Both the position numbers and the translations under genes were made by a program. The notes below the pieces were generated by a model. That model had not been told where the DNA came from and searched no databases. It was given only the letters and a program-made list of their open reading frames with translations. Of a DNA stretch of 64,000 nucleotides, positions 61,665 to 64,000 are shown piece by piece; the first letter of the stretch is position 1; each line of letters begins with the position of its first letter. Origin of the DNA: Paraspadella gotoi (Eukaryota; Chaetognatha); the NCBI GenBank assembly GCA_051294375.1, contig CM119266.1:13332735-13396734 (forward strand), given 5' to 3'.

Positions 61665-63334
61665 CGTTGCTCCTCGATGGCTGTAAAATAATTAGTATCC
61701 TTCTAAAGTTCAACAACCGTTAATAGTATATATGCGGAAGAATTTTTCAATTCTTCACTAATCGCCCGCAGGGAACCCCCTCCGGAGAGGCCTTTATCCA
61801 AATGGACTCGGAACATTCGGCCGCCAAAACCGTCGAACAAAAACATTGCAAAAACATGTGCGTCAAACAGAAGCGACGCTACATCGAGGTCATGCAATGT
61901 TCCGTCGACGACATGAACAACGTGCTCGCTGGTGAGAGACATTTATCCTTTTATAAACTCTGAAAAAAATTAGGACAATAATGACGACAAATTCTCTCTT
62001 CTTTTTCCCAGGCGCGTCGGCAAAGCATCAAGCCTCGCAGGCGGCCGCCGCGGCAGCCGCGGCAGCCGCTGCCGCTCTGTCAATGCAACTTCCTGGCGCG
62101 CAGCTGCCTTCCGCCTCCAACGCTCTCTACCCGATTACTTCGACGGCGGGCTTCGATCACCTCTATTTCATGGCTGGAGCGGGTTCTGCTCCACCGCCGC
62201 CGCCGGCCCGCTCCAACGCTCCAGTCGGGCCGGGGGCCTCTTACGCTCAACCGACGGGGCTCATCGCGCCTCCCCCGCCGTCTATGACGCCCACGCAACT
62301 CAATCAGGCTTACATGCAAAGCGGTACGATGAAACCAAAATAAATGTCATTCATTTGTTCACGTTCATACCAATTTCCCCTCCTCCCCCCCCCAAAAAAA
62401 AAACCTCAAAAATTAGGCCCTCTTTCCGCCCGTATCCGCAGTATCAGTATTCGCAGCCGGCGCCGTATTACGGCATGTCCGTGCCCGGCGAGCAACGTTG
62501 GGCGCGGCGCCACCAAGCGTCTACGGCGCGTCGTCCCCCGCAGTCGCCGCTCTCGCCGCCGGCCAATTTGATGTACCCGGCGTCGTTGGGCGCTACGTCG
62601 CAGCGAAGCCCCGCGTGGCGCATCCTTCGGGTGCCGCGGCGGCCGCGGCCGCTAACGGCGCCTACTTTCCTCCCGTCTTTTACTACTATCCATCGCCGCC
62701 CGTGTCGCCATCGGCGTCTTATTACGGTCATCAGTACCCCGCTCAATCTTCCACCGTTCAAGGTCACTGCGGGGGGTTGCTAGGGGGAAGGGATGGGTTG
62801 TTCGAAAAGATCCGCGCTCCGCTTGGACCATAGTCTGGGCCTCGGTTAATTCCTTTTATCAATTAATAACTGAACTTTTATTATGCTTATCTTTCCTTTC
62901 TTTTACCATTTACAGAAACTTTAAAAAAAAATTACAGAATCAATGTTTTCGCAATTTTTGACCTTCGCGATTTGACCTCGACGCATTCTATTCTTCCTCC
63001 TCCTCTTCCTCTTCATCTTTGCCTCTTCATTGCATTGAACTAAAAATCCTTTCTCTCGTTTCTCATTGGATTTACAAAAACTCGTGAGAATGAGACATGA
63101 TTAAAATCTGCTTAAACTATAACTTTTTTTACTTCCCAGGATCCCCAACTGTCTCTTCCCTACCGGCTCTGCCCGCTCCGCCAGGAGTTGGGCAGCCCTT
63201 GTCTTCCGGTTCCTCGTCGACGGCAGGTAAAGGACCGTAAAATTAAACCTTACCCTAACCCTACCCTTTAAGTTTTCGTGTCACTAATTCTTTGAATTTT
63301 ATTTTCAGTGGAAGATATCAAGCATTCATATTGA
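48738..63334 (+). CDS. ESRP: Epithelial splicing regulatory protein (ESRP / fusilli family)
   Basis: Seen: 18 coding exons: 48738-48881, 49381-49561, 51180-51260, 53485-53604, 55443-55532, 55888-55942, 56080-56187, 56467-56645, 58229-58329, 60406-60621, 61004-61088, 61192-61329, 61410-61594, 61772-61931, 62012-62323, 62417-62762, 63140-63226 and 63309-63334 (TGA). Phases match throughout except into and within 62417-62762. About 870 residues. The N-terminal third matches the DnaQ-like exonuclease-fold domain of ESRPs ([41 protein letters not shown]). RRM1 at about 230-312 ([20 protein letters not shown]); RRM2 about 333-425 ([19 protein letters not shown]); RRM3 about 520-612 ([18 protein letters not shown]). 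The C-terminus is Ala/Pro/Tyr-rich ([12 protein letters not shown]). The family binds GU-rich RNA in the nucleus and sets epithelial exon choice. The start may be the second ATG (48,753, [10 protein letters not shown]), which matches the usual family N-terminus better. Confidence 0.92.
49600..51160. other. ESRP coding intron 2
   Basis: Mixed AT-rich and pyrimidine-rich sequence (CT/T-rich near 50,070-50,500). No second gene, RNA or repeat family recognised. Confidence 0.4.
51665..52861 (-). CDS. Secreted C-type lectin, single domain, nested antisense in an ESRP intron
   Basis: Seen: two exons, 52501-52861 (ATG at 52,861) and 51665-51840 (TGA), joined in phase 1. About 178 residues. The signal peptide follows RRM ([13 protein letters not shown]). 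The C-type lectin-like domain follows: [17 protein letters not shown], then [49 protein letters not shown]. Cysteine spacing is typical. EPN is the mannose-type calcium and sugar selectivity motif and LND stands at the usual WND site, so calcium-dependent mannose- or glucose-type binding is likely (family knowledge). It probably acts outside the cell, perhaps in recognition of microbes; that role is inferred. AATAAA on the minus strand at 51,449-51,454 may end it. The whole gene lies between ESRP exons 3 and 4. Confidence 0.88.
52015..52220 (+). mobile_element. SINE-like element of a second type
   Basis: GC-rich block inside the lectin intron with a tRNA-like run (TTGGTGCCGGAGGCAAGTCA, then GGTCTGGGGTTCTTGCCCGG). 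The B-box match is weak. It is not similar to the SINE copies at 1,690 and 25,830, and no second copy is in the window. Confidence 0.45.
52900..53480. other. Right part of ESRP intron 3
   Basis: AT-rich, with a short TAGTATGTA tandem near 52,940-52,965. No gene recognised. Confidence 0.4.
53605..55442. other. ESRP coding intron 4
   Basis: AT-rich with many homopolymer A/T tracts. A GC-richer stretch at 54,770-54,920 (CCGGGCCCCGGGG) has no splice-supported frame. Nothing else recognised. Confidence 0.4.
56646..58228. other. ESRP intron 8, with (CT)n repeat
   Basis: AT-rich first half, then a uniform (CT)n run at 57,586-57,647, then T-rich sequence up to the acceptor. The last 58 bases continue the coding frame (see the entry at 58,171). 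Confidence 0.6.
58171..58228 (+). promoter_or_regulatory. Possible alternative first exon / internal start of ESRP
   Basis: An ATG at 58,171 (CGACGATGT) is in frame with exon 9 and open through the splice acceptor ([20 protein letters not shown], then IDEETK). GC content here is exon-like, unlike the rest of the intron. Upstream lie a TATATATAA stretch (about 58,100) and the (CT)n run. It would give a short ESRP starting just before RRM2. Could be chance. Confidence 0.3.
58330..60405. other. ESRP intron 9 (about 2.1 kb)
   Basis: Phase-0 intron splitting RRM2. AT-rich with long T tracts near 59,950 and 60,105 and no supported exon. The block at 58,905-59,110 is richer in GC but shows no recognisable feature. 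Confidence 0.45.
61618..61662. repeat. Poly-T tract
   Basis: About 45 T in a row in the intron between the two RRM3 exons. Its length in the assembly is not reliable. Confidence 0.9.
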
Positions 63335-64000
63335 AAGTCTTCTCCAGAAATGGCAAATATTTAGAAGAAACCTCGCGCGCCGCCGATGCCTCGTCATTTT
63401 TAATGCCCTGTCAATGCCGCGTCTCTCGCCGCATTCAATCGTTCGTTGCAACAAGAATGACGTATCATCGTTCGACCGCTTTGTTTTTTGTTTTTTTTCT
63501 CGTCAACGAACTCTTTATATCATCTTGCAGCAAAGCTCACTTCAAAACTCGCCTCCAGAAAAATAACACACTTTTTTATACAATTGTGCCATTCACATTT
63601 ATCCAAAGTGTCCCGCTAACAAAAAATTGCAAGTCTCGTTGTTTGCCTACGATTTACATTATTTTTTTTATTATTCTTAGCCTCGCAACATTATTTTGTT
63701 CGTTTCGACAAAAGATCGTCTCTTCGCTGTCTCATTGGCTACATTTTGTCCGGGTGCCGAAAAATTATGCCGAAATTTTTTTTTCTGTTAAAAATTTGGA
63801 TATAATTTTGCCGTGGCTAAACCGGGTTTTGACCTCTCGAGGCAAATTCGGAATTCGTTCTGTCGAAACTGTGATGAGTGGACTAGTCATCACTTAAAAA
63901 AAAACATTTTCACAAAAATAAATTGTAAATATTTTCCATTACCAAATTCCGCTAACGCACAAAGATTAACTACATTTTTATACCGCCTTTTTCCTCCTCT
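63335..64000 (+). other. ESRP 3' untranslated region
   Basis: Follows the TGA at 63,332-63,334. A long open frame here (about 63,335-63,895) runs through T-rich sequence without family resemblance and is taken as chance. AATAAA at 63,917-63,922 is a candidate polyadenylation signal. Confidence 0.6.
63917..63922 (+). terminator. Candidate ESRP polyadenylation signal AATAAA
   Basis: First AATAAA hexamer seen after the stop codon, about 585 bases downstream, followed by AT-rich sequence. Confidence 0.5.

Noticed and set aside
63335-63897. Long plus-strand open frame after the ESRP stop
   Set aside because: T-rich composition gives a hydrophobic-looking peptide by chance. It lies in the 3' UTR between the stop codon and AATAAA.

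Overview
This is animal nuclear DNA, most likely from an invertebrate bilaterian. Genes are split into many short, GC-rich exons with GT-AG introns. The exons sit in AT-rich non-coding sequence full of GA/CT, GAAA, CAA, GAT and CGT microsatellites. The families found (paracaspase of the MALT1 type, peptide-type rhodopsin GPCR, C-type lectin, ESRP/fusilli splicing factor) are metazoan. I cannot name the phylum. Gene models below were built by hand from splice sites, reading phase and family resemblance; no searches were run.

Layout. 1-4,685, minus strand: leucine-rich-repeat exons followed by an Ig-like domain and the first part of a paracaspase domain that runs off the left edge. These may be one gene or two neighbours. 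6.4-24.1 kb, plus strand: a very large coiled-coil protein with acidic N-terminal exons, poly-Gly, Gln/Met, Pro-rich and Arg/Ser-rich segments and two families of internal repeats that I do not recognise. 24.4-27.7 kb, minus strand, tail to tail with it: a complete four-exon single-pass membrane protein with a signal peptide, a Cys cluster just inside the membrane and an acidic tail. 28.3-37.8 kb, minus strand: a rhodopsin-like GPCR. Its middle is broken by N-runs and error-rich inverted copies, so the TM3-TM4 region is not resolved.

39.3-45.7 kb holds two inverted repeats sharing one central segment of about 1.15 kb, separated by a 25-N gap. All four junctions fit that segment lying in both orientations between the same flanks: an inversion polymorphism or an assembly artefact. 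47.4-64 kb, plus strand: an ESRP gene that is complete to its stop codon, with an N-terminal exonuclease-like domain and three RRMs. A two-exon secreted C-type lectin lies antisense inside its third coding intron.

Repeats include two copies of one tRNA-derived SINE, a second SINE-like element, a tRNA-Leu remnant, two minisatellites and a dispersed element with a perfect 14-bp palindrome. Several exons look coding but are off by one base at homopolymers, and 25-N gaps are flanked by mirrored sequence, so part of the oddity here belongs to the assembly.
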